Origin: Prototheca cutis | Taxonomy: Eukaryota; Chlorophyta; Trebouxiophyceae; Chlorellales; Chlorellaceae | Direction: 5' to 3' | Assembly: GCA_002897115.2 (NCBI GenBank) | Contig: BCIH01000013.1 | Location: 359,160 to 423,159, forward strand | DNA length: 64,000 nt | Part shown: positions 12,412 through 24,498 of the stretch, piece by piece | Numbering within the stretch: position 1 is the stretch's first letter | Layout of the letters: each line of letters begins with the position of its first letter | Made by a program: the position numbers and the translations under genes | Notes under the pieces: generated by a model | What the model was told of the DNA's origin: nothing | Databases searched by the model: none | The model's input: the letters and a program-made list of their open reading frames with translations, nothing else

Positions 12412-15400
12412 TCATACACTGGCCAGCGCCTTGTCAGCTTTCTGGCTGTACTCCTTCCAAGTGGAGATGCCGCCCTGAACCTCAACGTTGGGGTCAGTGC
12501 TCGGCTCCACGTCCTTAAGGAACTTGTCAGCCGCAGCCGCGGCGCCACGTCCCTCCGCAATAGCCCAGACCTGTGGTGGTGGTGCGCATTGGGGGTGGAG
12601 GCATAGAGTGAGATACTTGAATGAAGGTACGCATATCACAGGCATGTGTGCATGCGGAGCTGTGGCTCCCCTGGATGGCGAGCTGCCACATGAGTGACAA
12701 GTGCGATTCCGCACGGTACGTGCACACGCCTTTCCCCCAGACAGACACACGAAGAAAAAGAGTAAACAGACAGAAATACAAAACTCACCACGAGGGACTG
12801 GCCGCGGCGGCAATCGCCAGCGGCAAACACGCCGTCGATGGAGGTGGCAAACTCGCCGTACTCGGCCTTGAAGTTGGAGCGGGGGTCGGTCTCGACGCCC
12901 AGGGCCTCGGCCAGCGTGGCCTCGGGCCCCAGGAAGCCCATGGCCAGGAGGACCATGTCGGCCTCGATAATGCGGGCAGAGCCCGGCACCTCGACAAACT
13001 TGGGCGGGCCACCATCCGTGGCGGGCTGCCACTCCACGCTGACAATCTCCAGGCCCTTGAGGTTGCCCTGACCGTCGTCGATGAACCGCTTGGTCAGCAC
13101 CTCGTACACGCGGGGGTCCTGGCCGTACTTCTTCTCGGCCTCGGCGTGGCCGTAGTCGACCTTGAACACGCGGGGGTAGTAGGGCCATGGGTTGTTGGGC
13201 GCACGCGTCTTGGGCGGCTGCGGCAGCAGCTCCAGGTTGGTGACACTGACCGCGCCGTGGCGCACGCTGGTGCCGATGCAGTCGGTGCCCGTGTCGCCGC
13301 CGCCGATGACCACCACCTTCTTGCCCTTGGCCGAGATGGCCTTGCCGTCGGCCAGGCCCGAGTCCAGCAGGGACTTGGTGTTGGCGGTGAGGAACTCCAT
13401 GGCAAAGTGCACACCACGGAGGTGGCGGCCCTCGATGGGCAGGTCACGCGGCTTGGTGGCGCCCGCGGCCAGGATCAGCGCGTCAGCCGACGCGCGGATG
13501 TCACACACGTCCACCTCGCGGCCCACGTGCGCCTCGGTGACAAACTGCACACCCTCGGCGGCCATGAGGTCGACGCGGCGCTGCACGATGCCCTCCTTGT
13601 CCGTCTTCATGTTGGGCACGCCGTACATCATCAGCCCGCCGATGCGGTCGGCGCGCTCGTACAGCGTGACCGAGTGGCCGGCCTTGTTCAGCTGGTCGGC
13701 AGCGGCAAGGCCCGAGGGCCCGCCGCCGATGATGGCGACGCGCCTGCCCGTGCGCACCGCGGGTGGGCGGGGCACCATCCAGCCCTGCTCCCACGCGTGG
13801 TCGATGATCGACACCTCCATGGTCTTGATGGTCACAGGGTTTTGGTTGATGCCCAGGACGCACGAGCCCTCGCAGGGTGCGGGGCACACACGGCCCGTGA
13901 ACTCGGGGAAGTTGTTCGTNTCCAGCAGCCGGTCCATGGCCTCACGCCAGCGGCCCTGCCAGACCAGCGCGTTCCACTCGGGGATCAGGTTGCCCAGCGG
14001 GCAGCCCGTCGCGCGGTTGAGGCAGTAGGGCGTGCCGCAGTCCATGCACCGAGCGCTCTGCGTGCTCAGCAGCGCCGAGTGCTCCTCCTCGGGCAGGTGT
14101 GCGTGCACCTCGCCCCAGTCCTGCATGCGCTCCTCCACGTCGCGGAACGGCAGCGGCGAGCGCTCGTAGCGTGTGAACCCGCCGGCCTTGACCGTGGGCG
14201 CGTCGGCGATGACGGTGGGGCGCCCCGCGTCCCACAGCGGCTTGCGTCCGCCCACGGGCACGCCGTCGGCGGCGTCACGCAGCAGGCGCTTGTACTCCTC
14301 CTCTGCATGCCGCTTGTCCGGCANAGCGCCGTTGGAGGCCTTGCCGTTGGTCAGCGCGGGCGCCGCGGTGGTGTCCACGATGGTCGGCCCACGGGCGATG
14401 ACCTTGCGGGCCATGTCCTTGAGCGACTCAAACGCGTCGTCGGCGGTCGCCCCCGACAGCAGCTCCGCCTCGCCCGCCTGTGCGGTCGACAGCTTGGCGT
14501 GCTCGTCCAGCGCGCGGCGGTACTCGGCGGGGAAGACCTTGACGAACGAGCCGACGGCGGTGTCAAAGTCTGCCAACAGCGCGCGGCCCGCGGCCGAGCG
14601 CGTGAAGCGCACGTGGCGCTGGATCATGCTGCGCACCGTGGCGATGTCCTCCTCGTCCTCCAGCGGGAACAGGTCGTTGGCGACGTCGCCGTTGCACAGC
14701 GACTGCAGACGTGAGTCGGGGTCGTAGACGTACGCAACGCCGCCAGACATGCCCGCGCCAAAGTTCTTGCCCGTGCCACCCAGGATGACGACCGTGCCGC
14801 CCGTCATGTACTCGCAGCCGTGGTCGCCCACGCCCTCCACCACCGTGCGCGCGCCAGAGTTGCGCACCGCAAACCGCTCCGCGGCCATGCCGGCAAAGTA
14901 GGCCTCGCCGGAGACAGCACCGTACAGGCACACATTGCCGATGATGATGTTCTGGCCGGGCTCAAAGTCGCAGACGGGGGGCGGATAGACGGCGATGATG
15001 CCGCCAGACAGGCCCTTGCCCACATAGTCGTTGCTGTCGCCCTCCAGCTCGATGGTGATGCCGGGGCACAGCCACGCGCCCAGCGACTGGCCGCCGTGCC
15101 CGCGCAGCGACAGGTGGATGGTGTCCTCGGGCAGGCCCTCCGCGCCGTAGCGCTTGCTGACCTCGTGCGACAGCGTCGTGCCCGTGGAGCGGTTGGTGTT
15201 GCACACCTCGGCTTCCAGGTACACGTGCTTGGCTGCCTCGCGCGTCGGCTTGAGCGCTGCGGCGCAGCGCGGGATCAGCTCAGAGTCCAGGCCCGCCTCC
15301 AGGCCGTGGTCCTGCTTCTGCACGCACACCTGCGCCGCACCAGGCCTGCAGTGCAAGGTTTTCGAAGAAAGGAAAGGTGAGCAAGGGCCGGCCGTTCGTT

Positions 15401-18400
15401 CTGGATGGGCTTGCGCTGGGCAGACACCCGGGGCGACGATGTTACTACTGCACAGTGTCAATTCTGTGGATATCAGAAACAACGCGCCCGCAATCAATGC
15501 ATCCGCTCCACTGCCACCAAATAAAAATCAGAAGCCAAGTTAATACAAAAGACAAACCAAACTGATCTGTACCTGAGTGTGGCGGCGGGGAGGAGGACGC
15601 GGGAGAGGTCGATGTTGGCCAGCTTGGGGTTGGCTGCGGTGACATCCGTGTCGACCTCCAGCATGTCGGCGCGGCCGACCATCTCCTGCACCGTGCGGAA
15701 GCCCATCTGCGCCATGTACCCACGCAGGTCCTCGGCGACCATGAACAAGAAGTTGATAACGTGCTCGGGCTGGCCCGCAAACTTGGCGCGGAGGACGGGG
15801 TCCTGGGTGGCGATGCCGACGGGGCAGGTGTTGGTGTGGCACTTGCGCATCATGATGCAGCCTAGCGTGATGAGAGGCGCGGTGGCAAACCCAAACTCCT
15901 CGGCACCCAGCAGCGCGGCGACGGCAATGTCGCGGCCCGTCTTCATCTGGCCGTCGGCCTGCAGCGTGGTGCGGCCGCGGAGGTCGTTGGCCACCAGCGT
16001 CTGGTGCGTCTCGGCCAGGCCCAACTCCCAGGGCAGGCCCGCCGACTTGATGCTGGTCCACTTGGCCGCGCCCGTGCCGCCGTCGTGGCCCGAGATGAGC
16101 ACGTGGTCGGCGTGGCCTTTGACCACGCCCGAGGCCACGACGCCGACGCCGTTCTCAGACACCAGCTTGACCGACACGCGCGCGCTGGGGTTTGCGCTCT
16201 TCAGGTCGTAAATCAGCTGGGCCAGGTCCTCGATGGAGTAGATGTCGTGGTGGGGCGGCGGGGAAATGAGGCCGACACCGGGGGTGGAGTTGCGCGTGCG
16301 TGCAATGTCGCCCTTGACCTTGCCGCCGGGCAGCTCGCCGCCCTCGCCTGGCTTGGCACCCTGGCTGATCTTGATCTGCAGCTCGTCGGCGTTGGTCAGG
16401 TAGTGCGCGGTGACGCCAAAGCGTCCGCTGGCAATCTGCTTGATGGCCGAGCGCATGGGGTTGTTGCTGCCGTCGGGCTCGGGCACCAGGCGCCGCGGGT
16501 TCTCGCCGCCCTCGCCCGTGTTGGACTTGCCGCCGATGGTGTTCATGGCAATGGCCAGCGCGGTGTGGGCCTCCAGCGAGATGGAGCCGTAGCTCATGGC
16601 ACCCGTCACAAACCGACGCACGATGGCCGACGCGGGCTCCACCTCCTCCAGCGGCAGCGCCTCGGCCGCGCGCTTGAAGCGCAGCATGCCGCGCAGGTTG
16701 ATGCTCTTGTTCAGCTCGTTGGTCATGCGCGCGTACTCGTCGTACGCGGCGCGGCTGCCGCTGCGCGCCGCCTCCTGCAGCTTGGCCATGGCCAGCGGCG
16801 AGTTGAGGTGCAGCTCGTGCGCGGTCGTCGAGCGGAAGTGGTAGTCGCCCGGGTCGGGGAGCATGGCGCCGCCCTGCGGCTTGTACGCGGCCCCGTGCAT
16901 GCGCAGCACGTCCGCGCCGATGTCGGCCAGCGTCGCGCCGCCGATACGCGAGGCGGTGCCCGTGAAGCACGCGTCCACGACCTCGGCGTCCAGGCCCACA
17001 GCCTCAAAGATCTGGCTCCCGCGGTAGCTGGCCACGGTGGAGATGCCCATCTTGGCCATGACCTTCAAGATGCCGTCGGAGACGGCCTTAAAGTAGGCCG
17101 TCTCCAGCTGCTCGCGCGTGCGGTCCGCGGGGATGCGGCCATCGGCCTGCAGCGCCAGAACGGCCTCCAGCGCCAGGTACGGCGACACCGCGTCCGCGCC
17201 GTAGCCGACCAGCAGGCAAAACTGGTGCACCTCGCGCACGTCGGCGGCCTCCACGAGCAGACCCGCGCGGGAGCGCTTTTGCAGCTGCACCAGGTGCTGG
17301 TGCACGCGGCCCGTGGCCATGATGGATGGGATGGNGGCACGGTCGGGGCCCGCGGTGCGGTCAGACAGCACAATGAAGTCCACACCCGACTCGATGGCCG
17401 AGGCCGACTCGGCGCAGATGCGGTCCAGCGCGGCCTCCAGGCCCTCGGGGCCCTCGGCTGCGGGCCAGGTGGCGTCAATCACACGTGTCTCCCAGCCGCT
17501 GTAGCTCATGTGCTTGATGGCCTGCAGCTCGCTGGGGCGCAGCAGGGGCGTCTCCAGCTCCAGGCGGTGCGCGTGCGACTGCACCGTCTCGGTGAGGTCG
17601 CCCTCGGGCCCGATCATGGTGCGCGTGGAGGTGATGAGCTTCTCGCGCAGCGGGTCGATGGCGGGGTTGGTCACCTGCGCAAACAGCTGCTTGAAATAGT
17701 CGGACAGGACCTTCGGGCGCTGGCTCAGTGCCGCCAGGGGGGCGTCGTTGCCCATCGACCCCAGCGGCTCCGCGCCCGTGCGTGCCATGGGCAGCATCAG
17801 CATCTCCAGCGTCTCCACCGTGTACCCCGCGGCCTGCAGCGGGCGCAGCAGCCCGTGCAGAGCGGCCACACCCGTGGCCGTCGCGTCTTCGACAGACTCG
17901 CGCCCCAGGACCTCGGGGAGCTCCGTGTCCTTGGCGGCCACCGAGCCCACGATGTCGCCCAGGGTCACGACTTCCTCCTCCAGCCACTGGCCGTACGGGC
18001 GCGAGGACGCGTACTTGTGCTTCATCGACTCGTCCTCCACCACGCAGTGACGGTCAAAGTCAACCAGGAAAATGTTGCCCGGCATCAGCCGGCCCTTCTT
18101 CGCCACGTCGGCAGGGTCCACGTCCACCGTGCCCACCTCGCTCGCCATGATCACACGGCCGCTCTTGGTGATGTAGTACCTGCAGCGCATTTGGGGGTGC
18201 GAGATTGGGGTGATCGATTTGCACGCACAGAGCACCATCAACACACGCGTGGACGAAACGCGCCGAAAAGAAACCAACTCACCGGCCAGGGCGGAGACCG
18301 TTGCGATCGAGGGTGGCGCCGATGTAGCGGCCGTCGGTAAAAGACACGAGCGCGGGCCCGTCCCACGGCTCTATGATGGAGGAGTGGAACCGGTAAAAGT

Positions 18401-19800
18401 CCTTCTTCTCCTCGCTCATCAGCGGGTCATTCTGCCACGCCTCTGGGATGAGCATCATCATAGACTCGGGCAGGTCGCGGCCCGAGCGCACGAGCAGCTC
18501 AAGCACGGCGTCGAACGAGCCCGAGTCGGACTGGCCCGGTGGGACGACGGGCAGCAGCTTTTGCAGCGTGCGCTCGGGCAGGCCCAGCGCCTCACAGCGC
18601 ATGACGCCCTGCCGCGCGCGCATCCAGTTGACGTTGCCCCGCAGCGTGTTGATCTCGCCGTTGTGGCCCAGCATGCGCATGGGCTGCGCGCGGTGCCAGC
18701 TGGGGAAGGTGTTGGTGGAGAAGCGCGAGTGTACCAGTGCCATGTACGACGTGAACCGCGGGTCGCGCAGGTCGGCAAAGTACTCGGGGACCTGCGCCGG
18801 CGTCAGCTGGCCCTTGTACACGATGGTGCGCGAGGACAGCGAGCAGATGTAGACCTCGTCGTCACCGAGGCCCTGCAGGCGCAGCTTGGACTCGATCAGC
18901 TTGCGCAGCAGGTACATCTGCTGCTCGATACCGCGCGAGCGGCGGCCGGCGCCGGGCGCCGCTCGCGCCACGACAAACTGCTCCACCGCGGGCTCGGTCG
19001 AGCACGCCGACGGGCCCAGCGACGAATTGTCAGTGGGCACCTTGCGCCAGCCCAGCACGTGGTTGCCCAGGCGTTCGGCCACGTTGGAGATGATGTCGCG
19101 CACCGCGCGCGCCTCCTCAACGTTACGCGGCAGGAAAACCTGGCCGATGCCGTAGTCACCGGGCGGGGGGAGGTCAAACCCGGCATCGTCGGCCAGAACC
19201 TCCGCGAAAAAGGCGTGAGGGATGGCCACCAGGATGCCCGCGCCGTCGCCTGTGTTCTCCTCACAGCCGCATGCGCCGCGGTGCGTCATGCGGACAAGCA
19301 TCTCCAGCGCGTCCTCGACCGTCGCACGGTTGGGCTTCTTGGACAGCTCCGCCACGAAACCCACCCCGCAAGCATCCTTGTCATTGGCGGGGTTGAACAG
19401 GCCCTGGGCTTCGGGGATGGCGCTGTGCTTGTTGACCACCTGGGCGGGGGGGTTTTAGGGGTTTGGGACGGGTAACTGCGTATGGGAGTCGGTCGGGTGG
19501 TGACGTGGCCGCCGGCCCGCATGTCCACGGGGATTCCACGATTTTCTAGGGTTTCCCAAACGACACAGAAACCTGGGTTCATGCATGCCCATGCATTCTA
19601 GGTGGACTGACCTGGAGGATCCCGCCCCGACCAGCCCTCGCGGGGGCTACGCGCAGGGTGGTGCTGAACTTCGCACCCCGGCCGTACGGTGCTGCCGGGC
19701 GGCAGCCCACGAAGGAGCGCAGCTGGACATTAGGCAAAGCCCCAGGCTGACACGGTGCTCCAGAGTGCAGAACGGAGCCCTGCAGCCGCGCTTGCAGCAT
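12412..19800 (-). CDS. GLT1: NADH-dependent glutamate synthase (GOGAT), fused large and small subunits, plastid-targeted
   Basis: Transfers the glutamine amide to 2-oxoglutarate, making two glutamates; with glutamine synthetase it is the main ammonium-assimilation route. Five exons (minus): 19800-19612, 19439-18283, 18179-15573, 15345-12789 and 12570-12412. They total 6,669 nt in frame, 2,222 residues. Exon 1 (63 residues, starting [10 protein letters not shown]) looks like a transit peptide. The class II amidotransferase domain starts at the predicted mature cysteine, Cys87, in [12 protein letters not shown]-domain residues include [10 protein letters not shown], and the 3Fe-4S motif [11 protein letters not shown] lies near 15810-15850. 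The small-subunit part has 4Fe-4S motifs CMDCGTPYC and CPAPCEGSC, an FAD site [12 protein letters not shown] and an NAD(P)H site [12 protein letters not shown]. The fused reductase half separates it from ferredoxin-GOGAT. One ambiguous codon lies near 13920. Strong codon bias makes long antisense frames over this gene. Confidence 0.97.
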
Positions 19801-20980
19801 GCCGCCGCAACTGGTTCTGTGGAACTGCGCTGACTAGGGTTCCAGTGTGGGCGGCAGTGGTTCACTCGCGGACAATTTTCCAATGTCCTGTGTAGCTAAG
19901 TATTCTTCTTCCCTTAATCGATATGTATAAGTGATCTGCAAGTTATGAACATGCATGCGCCGCCAAGTCCTGCGCTCCAGGCGTGATGCTGCTCGGGAGA
20001 GTCACCTACCAAAACGTGAATCCTAAGCAGGACTTATGACAAATTTCGCGGTTTCTTTCCCCCCATCTGAGCTCGGCTGCGCCTGCTTCTCGGGATGCCA
20101 CATTCTCGACAAATGGTCTTCAGGGCCCTCCTACGCCCACCAACCTCGCCCGCCCTGCACGACAACTTTTATCCCAAATTACTGACGCAGTCTGCGGAGG
20201 GTACCTCTGGGAAGGAGGTGGGCGTGCCTGCACGCAGTCAGTCCTCGTCCAAAGCACCCACGGAGCGCCGCTCCAGGGATCTGGCACTTTGAACAGCGCG
20301 GATAGGCCTTTGCAGCGCCGTTTTCTTCCAGAATTATTTATATGAACAAATCTTAGAGGATGAGAGATGGAAGGAGCACCTGGTATTTGCGACTGAAGTG
20401 GTTTCAAGAGCACCCCTACAGACCCTTGAGCATGACTGCGGGAAGGAAGGTGGCTGACAGCAGCCTGCTATTTGCCCTGTTTGGAGGAGCCCTCTGTACA
20501 ACCCCAACCATCTGGGATATTCCCCGTGGTTTCACTCTGCATTATTATTACATTGGTGTATTGACAATCCAAAGCAGAACACATTTGGTCAGGGAGTTGT
20601 AGACAGTTCAGCCTGGGAGGTGAACTTTCACTGCCAGGAACATGAACTAAGTGGTACCTCTGAGATTTTGCCCNGATTGTTGCGCTCTTCTTGGGGTTGA
20701 CATCCAGGCAAAGCTTGTGCATCGTCGACCTGGTGCTGATATTGCTGTGGGATCGCCGGAAATAGCGACACTACTGCTTCTGGCGAGCCACCAACGCAGA
20801 GCAGACTATCTGGTTGAGTTCAGATGCCATTGCCTTGAAAGCCGGCAGAACTGCATGCACGTTTGCCATGGTATGACAGGCCACCCGCGTGGGTCCAGGC
20901 CAAGCCATCAGCAATGAGCGCTGTTAGCCAGATGGCCGTGGCATGCATGCGCAGGGCGACGAGGAAAGCACCGGCGGCCG
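19801..20980. other. Intergenic: GOGAT upstream region, no gene seen
   Basis: About 1.2 kb upstream of the GOGAT start codon, presumably holding its promoter. It is AT-richer than the exons on either side. Frames are short and unrecognised. The part next to 20900 runs into the Fanzor-like remnant without a visible boundary repeat. Confidence 0.45.
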
Positions 20981-21370
20981 GTGTCCCCACGTGACGTCGC
21001 AGTCGCTGCTGCTGCACCGCCTCCCTTATGCGATGGCGGGGCTTGTGCGGGTGCAGGGCGAGTGCACGGCCGCACGCGTATGCGCATTGCCATGCACAGG
21101 CGATTTCCACGGGCTGTGGGTCACGCCTACGCCAAGTGCGCCGCACCGCAGGTTTGCTCGGGGTGCAATAAACCCTTGCACCTGGGCGACTGCCCCACCG
21201 CCGCGCAGAAGCACTTTGTCCGGCAGTGTCAGAACGAGGCCTGCGGCGTCGTGCACAACCGCGACAAGAACGCGGCGCAGAACATGTGCTACGTGGCGAT
21301 GGGCTTGATCTTCGACAGCGTCCGGCCGGAGCCTTTTGACAAGCAGCTCCCCCCCCTGGCGCATGCCTGA
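20981..21370 (+). pseudogene. C-terminal remnant of a TnpB/Fanzor-like RNA-guided nuclease (zinc ribbon plus RuvC-III)
   Basis: A 129-codon frame ends in a stop at 21368-21370; the recognisable part is about 21150-21355. It shows a four-cysteine ribbon, VCSGC followed by QCQNEACG, then HNRDKNAAQNM. That is the order and spacing of the OrfB zinc ribbon plus the RuvC-III Asp (RDxNAAxN) at the C terminus of TnpB and its eukaryotic relatives, the Fanzors. A tail with VRPEPF follows, which I recall from eukaryotic copies. Nothing upstream supplies the RuvC-I or RuvC-II parts, and no ATG begins the frame; the track opens at a GTG. So it reads as 5'-truncated and probably dead. The segment is GC-richer than its flanks. 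I saw no terminal inverted repeats or partner transposase. A stand-alone zinc-ribbon gene is the main alternative. Confidence 0.62.
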
Positions 21371-22594
21371 GTTCAGCCTGAACACTTCCCCCCAAAAAAA
21401 ATTTGTCCAGCTCCTGATTTCTGCTGGTTCTAAACGAAGCTTTCACTTCTCCCTCCATGCTGAACAGGCATCAATAACCCCCACCCTGCACGCACGTTCG
21501 TTGCTGAGAAGGGGTTGCTCCAGGGCANCGTAAATGTTGTGTTTGTTGCTTGCATGTTGTCTTGTGTTTGGCCTGCATGATCGATGGCCAAAAAAATTGG
21601 CGGCGCCGTGCGGCGATATCTGAAGCCAATGCCCCCGATCGTTTCCCGCAGTGAAGTCATCTCCGATCAATCTCAGTCTATCCGACATGTTGCCCAAGTC
21701 TGTACGACAATTCAGTTCGGTGGAGAGTAGGCCCGACATGTGGCGGCAGATCTGACAAGTCGAACCAGACTCAGGCTATCGGAGTTCAAGCCAGCTGAAC
21801 TCAGTGGCGCAATTCCGCGCCTGTGGGCGCAATCCACAACGTTAGAATTGTGGGTTTGACATGTATTCCCAACCGTGGGTCCCCTGGATGCCACGGGGGC
21901 GTCGGCATCAAAGGTGCAGGCAATATACGGCTGAGTAGCCACCTGGTGCTGATTTGGCAGGAGCCTTTGCTTCTTGCTGTAGCTGGCTGCGATGTTTATG
22001 CTCTCGTAGATCAGCACATACAGCAAGCAGAATGAGGGTACTCAGTGTTCATCTCGGGATTTGGGGATGTAGAGAACTGTTTTTGCCTTTGATCACCTTC
22101 GCTGCATCAGCTTTGTTGAAAAATGGGCAAGTCTTTCCACGGCACAATGATCTTCTGATAGCAGCATTCTTGCCATTAGACANGCTGTTCTTGATCTGCA
22201 CAATCAATCTGCAGCACCGCCAGCACTTTGATCCCGGCACATGCGCCAGACACCTGGGCCGCCAGACCTGGTACACTCCGGTGAACAAGGAGTGTTTGGG
22301 GTCTTATGCAAAGAGACAATATGAACGAGTCCTGCCAGTGGACGCGAAGCCATACTGGGGGGGTGAACATAGACAACGGCTCTTCGGGCCGGGGGAGGTG
22401 TGGATGTGGTAACCCACATCCCTCTGCCAGCAGGATGCATGTTCTTCCGAAGGTTTTCGTGACGTCATGTGATGGGCACCCATAGACAACCGGCTCCCCT
22501 CTCACTACAAGTTTGCAGTAGCCAACCTTGCAACTTGCAATCCCAGAGCAGACAATAATTTGTCATCACTCATTGCACAATTGCCGAAGAAATT
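21371..22594. other. Intergenic: between Fanzor-like remnant and GSNO reductase
   Basis: About 1.2 kb of AT-richer DNA with no convincing coding frame. A small perfect inverted repeat (GTTCAG-C-CTGAAC) sits at 21371-21383, directly after the remnant's stop; it may be chance. The right part holds the leader and promoter of the downstream dehydrogenase. Confidence 0.4.
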
Positions 22595-24022
<1,428 letters not shown>

Positions 24023-24498
24023 GCACCTGTCTGCGTCGATTCGGCTGTTTTAATATTTTTGCTGATTGGTCAAAGTGTCACGGGAACTCATATTGGGGAA
24101 ATGGGGTTGAGGGGCATTGATTTGGCAGGAGGTCACGCCAGGATGGCAGTCGATGCGACGCAAGAAGGCCGGCTCGGGAGTGGGGAAAGGTGCCATGAAG
24201 AGTCACGCATGGCGCGACTCGTACCTGCGCAGGTTGGAGGATGAATCCAAGGTCTTCGTCTGATGGTCACGCAAGGAGGAGAAGCGTCCCCGATGCCTGT
24301 GGTCCAGATGGTCACTTGCACGGCCACAGCTTCAGGCTGCCGGGACGTCGTCGTGGGTCAAGAAGACGCTGAGACTGCCAAATGCTTGAGCCTGTCGGAG
24401 GCCAATCGACCCATGTGCATGCAAAACTGCGCGGAAGGGGCAAGGCAATGGGAGTGGAAGGGCGGGTGTGCGGATTGTGTGGTTCAGTGCACTGCCCG
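24023..24498. other. Intergenic: convergent 3' ends of GSNO reductase and kleisin
   Basis: 476 bp between two stop codons on opposite strands. It should contain both 3' UTRs. I did not find TGTAA in either orientation here, unlike at several other genes of the window. Confidence 0.4.

Noticed and set aside
12621..14714. 697-codon open frame on the plus strand
   Set aside because: Antisense shadow of GOGAT exon 4; it results from strong GC3 codon bias and has no domain of its own.
16004..18340. 778-codon open frame on the plus strand
   Set aside because: Antisense shadow of GOGAT exon 3; composition is dominated by Arg, Ala, Gly and His with no recognisable family.
21371..21383. 6-bp inverted repeat after the Fanzor-like stop, considered as an element end or terminator
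   Set aside because: Too short and without a matching copy on the other side; kept only as a note.
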